This document shows positions 11,868 to 13,777 of a stretch of DNA of 13,777 nt, piece by piece. Position numbers and translations under genes: made by a program. Source of the stretch: Minisyncoccota bacterium (GTDB taxonomy: Bacteria; Patescibacteriota; Minisyncoccia; Phycocordibacterales; JAACPR01); assembly GCA_018061745.1 (NCBI GenBank), contig JAGOTN010000013.1:1-13777 (forward strand), written 5' to 3'. The notes beneath the pieces were generated by a model. That model had not been told where the DNA came from. It did no database searches and saw only the letters and a program-made list of their open reading frames with translations. Positions within the stretch are counted from its first letter, which is position 1, and each line of letters begins with the position of its first letter.

Positions 11868-13466
11868 ATGGATTTAGTTTTAAATACAATCAATACATGT
11901 TTTGCTTCTACTAATTCAGTTCACACTGTCGCTTACTATTCTCATCTCGTTCCAATTCTAGCATCGGTAATTTTATTAATATTTATTTATAAAAATTCTA
12001 CCCTCAAATTAGCAACTAATGTGTTTTCGTTGTTTGTTTTTTCTTTCTCTATATGGCTTATGGCAGACCTAGTTTTGTGGGTGTCTCAAGATTACTACTT
12101 GGTACATTTTCTATGGTCTTTAGTCGATTACATAAATCTGGTCTTTGTTTTGCTGTCACTTTATCTATTTTGTGTAATTGTTACGGGAAAAGATTTATCT
12201 TTTTTTGCAAAAATGACTCTATTTATAATTCATTTACCAGCATTTTTTAGCACCGTGGCTGGACATTCTGTTACTAGTTTTGATCAGACGTGGTGTGAAT
12301 CATCTGAAGGAGATTTTATTGTTAAATACAAAGCCATAATTTCTTTAATAACAATTGTGGCTGTTTTAGCAGTTTTTTTCTGGCAATGGTTTAAGGATAA
12401 AGAAAATAGAAAAAGATTAGTTGTTATTACATTGGGTCTTATATTATTTTTATCAATTTTCTCTGTCACAGAATATATTTCTGTGCTTACTGGTCATTAT
12501 GAAATAAATCTATACGGAACTTTTTCTATACCTATTTTTATAGGGATGCTTGTTTATAGTATTGTAAAATATAAGTATTTTGATATTAGACTTATTGCTT
12601 CAAATGCTCTAGTTATTTCTCTAGTCGTTATCATTGGTGCACAATTTTTCTTTATTAGAAATCCAATTAACTTTGTTTTGAATAGCGTTGGATTTGTTTT
12701 TGTGCTAATTGCTGGCTACTTACTTATCAAAAGTGTTCAACAAATTGAAACCCAAAAACAAAACCTCCAAAAAGCCAACACCCAACAAGAATCCTTGATG
12801 CGTTTCATTAACCACCAAGTGAAAGGTTTTCTTACAAGATCACGATTGATTTTTGATGCTCTAAAAAATGATGAATACGGAACACTGACACCTGAGGCGA
12901 AAAAATTGGTGAATGTTGGATTTGATACAAACACGCAGGCGGTGCAGATGGTGAAATCTCTTCTTGATGCGTCAAATTTGCAAGACGGAACTGTGACTTA
13001 TCAGCACGTGAATTTTGATTTTCGTGCGCTGGTTAGCGACATTATCGGTCAATTAAAACCAACTGCAGAAGCGAAAGGTCTTACATTAAATACACAAGTG
13101 GATTCTTCAAAAGAAATGATGGTGAACGGTGACTTAACTCACTTGGCACAAGCGGTTCGAAATTTGATTGAAAATGGAATTCAATATACAAACGCAGGAG
13201 CTATAAATGTTTCTCTAAATGTAGAAGATAAAAAAGTTATTTTTCAAGTTTCTGATACTGGAATGGGTTTAACAGAAGATGATAAAAAAGTTTTGTTCCA
13301 ACAAGGTGGGCGAGGAGAAGAAGCACAGAAGCGAAATGTAAACAGTACTGGTTATGGTTTGTATATTACATACAAAATTATTAAAGATCACCAAGGTCAT
13401 ATAAAAGCGATTTCTGCTGGAAGAGATAAAGGCTCTACTTTTGAGGTTAAATTGCCTTTGGTTTAG
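11868..13466 (+). CDS. Membrane sensor histidine kinase
   Basis: This 532-aa two-component sensor has about nine hydrophobic segments (near 24-41, 48-72, 79-105, 112-131, 155-174, 183-206, 217-234, 243-263 and 268-288), resembling the 7TM-type N-terminal sensing regions of histidine kinases. A short coiled coil (about 289-310) leads into the dimerisation domain with the phosphoacceptor His316 in FINHQVKG. The ATPase domain has the N box around Asn436 (NLIENGIQYT), the G1 box DTGMG (Asp463) and the G2 box GYGLYI (495-500). The helix after His316 has KG where many kinases have E and L/P. No response regulator is adjacent, so the partner is encoded elsewhere. From about 12745 onward the sequence looks richer in C and G than the membrane part, consistent with a modular origin. 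It has its own promoter, and the hairpin at 13542 may end its transcript. Confidence 0.9.
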   Translation: MDLVLNTINTCFASTNSVHTVAYYSHLVPILASVILLIFIYKNSTLKLATNVFSLFVFSFSIWLMADLVLWVSQDYYLVHFLWSLVDYINLVFVLLSLYLFCVIVTGKDLSFFAKMTLFIIHLPAFFSTVAGHSVTSFDQTWCESSEGDFIVKYKAIISLITIVAVLAVFFWQWFKDKENRKRLVVITLGLILFLSIFSVTEYISVLTGHYEINLYGTFSIPIFIGMLVYSIVKYKYFDIRLIASNALVISLVVIIGAQFFFIRNPINFVLNSVGFVFVLIAGYLLIKSVQQIETQKQNLQKANTQQESLMRFINHQVKGFLTRSRLIFDALKNDEYGTLTPEAKKLVNVGFDTNTQAVQMVKSLLDASNLQDGTVTYQHVNFDFRALVSDIIGQLKPTAEAKGLTLNTQVDSSKEMMVNGDLTHLAQAVRNLIENGIQYTNAGAINVSLNVEDKKVIFQVSDTGMGLTEDDKKVLFQQGGRGEEAQKRNVNSTGYGLYITYKIIKDHQGHIKAISAGRDKGSTFEVKLPLV

Positions 13467-13478
13467 GCTTTTTGCAGA

Positions 13479-13506
13479 TTGAATTTTTAAAAGTTTTTGC
13501 TAGCAT
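13479..13506 (+). promoter_or_regulatory. Promoter of the small RNA after the kinase
   Basis: TTGAAT (13479-13484), a 16-nt spacer and TAGCAT (13501-13506), with TG (13498-13499) one base before the -10 as an extended element. Predicted start is near 13513. Confidence 0.45.
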
Positions 13507-13512
13507 TATTGA

Positions 13513-13581
13513 TGTACAACAATGGCCACTAGGCCAACTGAGGAAGCCCGTTATTGAAAGATAACGGGCTTCCGTTTTTTT
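13513..13581 (+). ncRNA. Predicted small RNA with T0-like layout (about 69 nt)
   Basis: The RNA would fold as TGGCC-ACTA-GGCCA (13523-13536), the linker ACTGA, and a 13-bp terminator hairpin beginning GGAAGCCC. This order repeats T0: small hairpin, (A)RCTGA, hairpin opening with GGA and closing with TCC. There is no ORF. It could instead be just the 3' end of the kinase mRNA; a free RNA is suggested by the promoter-like sequence and by the likeness to T0. Confidence 0.4.
13542..13581 (+). terminator. Strong intrinsic terminator
   Basis: GGAAGCCCGTTAT (13542-13554), loop TGAAAG, and ATAACGGGCTTCC (13561-13573) form a perfect 13-bp stem, followed by G and seven T. It ends the small RNA and any read-through from the kinase gene. 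Confidence 0.93.
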
Positions 13582-13664
13582 AAATAAAATCACGTGTATT
13601 AGATTGTTAGAATAGTGGTTTATTTTAAGACTTGCGAGAACGCCTTTTTTAGTGCAAAATATCC

Positions 13665-13693
13665 TTTACTGTACTGTTTCTAGTCTTTATAGA
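13665..13693 (+). promoter_or_regulatory. Promoter of the tRNA-Gln gene
   Basis: TTTACT (13665-13670), a 17-nt spacer and TATAGA (13688-13693), placing the start a few bases before the mature 5' end at 13705. Confidence 0.5.
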
Positions 13694-13704
13694 GCAATAC
13701 ACAT

Positions 13705-13775
13705 TGCCCGATCGTCTAATGGTAGGACACTGGTTTTTGGTACCAGGTATCAAGGTTCGAGTCCTTGTTGGGCAG
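13705..13775 (+). tRNA. tRNA-Gln (anticodon UUG)
   Basis: The full cloverleaf can be drawn: acceptor TGCCCGA (13705-13711) with TTGGGCA (13768-13774), one G-U pair; D arm GTCTAATGGTAGGAC; anticodon stem CTGGT/ACCAG with loop TTTTGGT and anticodon TTG at 13737-13739; T arm CAAGG-TTCGAGT-CCTTG. The anticodon decodes CAA as glutamine. The discriminator is G13775, and the window ends with CA after it, so a full CCA does not appear to be encoded directly. In bacteria without GlnRS this tRNA is charged with Glu and amidated by GatCAB; which route applies cannot be seen here. Confidence 0.95.
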
Positions 13776-13777
13776 CA

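Noticed and set aside
13629..13652. Short hairpin GCG-AGAA-CGC followed by T as a terminator
   Set aside because: The stem is only 3 bp with weak flanking pairs; it is not convincing, and no transcript is assigned to it.

Overview
The window looks like chromosomal DNA of a small-genome, AT-rich bacterium, most likely a member of Candidatus Patescibacteria (CPR), perhaps a Parcubacteria lineage. The grounds are pared-down versions of universal proteins (a DnaX without its zinc module and without tau domains, an aspartyl-tRNA synthetase without the GAD insertion), a Clp-type ATPase whose first AAA+ module is degenerate, very few Shine-Dalgarno sequences, several leaderless or nearly leaderless starts, and orphan proteins of a type common in such genomes. 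This assignment is inference. The code is standard: long frames are not broken by TGA, and every protein gene ends in TAA or TAG.

Layout, all on the plus strand: (1) 1-4272, a tight set of three genes: a Clp-like AAA+ ATPase (5' end cut by the window), a D-alanyl-D-alanine carboxypeptidase and a tRNA-dihydrouridine synthase. The last carries a GC-rich perfect inverted repeat inside its reading frame. (2) 4273-5720, about 1.4 kb with no convincing conventional gene. It reads as five consecutive short transcription units (here T0-T4), each with its own sigma70-type promoter and its own terminator hairpin. T1-T4 all use TTGACA, a 16-nt spacer and a TATA-like -10. The inferred RNAs are about 80 to 305 nt, structured and unrelated in sequence. 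T3 carries two mini-ORFs with the only strong Shine-Dalgarno sequences in the window. This cluster is the best candidate for something undescribed. (3) 5721-8718, dnaX, aspS and a small SET-domain protein. (4) 8781-10592, an orphan membrane protein with a consensus promoter at its start codon, two terminator hairpins, a small serine alpha/beta hydrolase and a decayed enolase fragment. (5) 10664-13466, a cysteine-rich exported protein overlapping an unknown cytosolic protein, then a membrane sensor histidine kinase without an adjacent response regulator. (6) 13479-13777, another small RNA unit that shares an arrangement with T0, and a tRNA-Gln(UUG) that reaches the window edge.

The genes fall into housekeeping groups (protein quality control, peptidoglycan trimming, tRNA modification and charging, replication clamp loading) separated by accessory stretches. 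Nothing suggests a phage, insertion sequence, CRISPR array or restriction system. Promoters, transcription starts and RNA folds were read by eye and are predictions.
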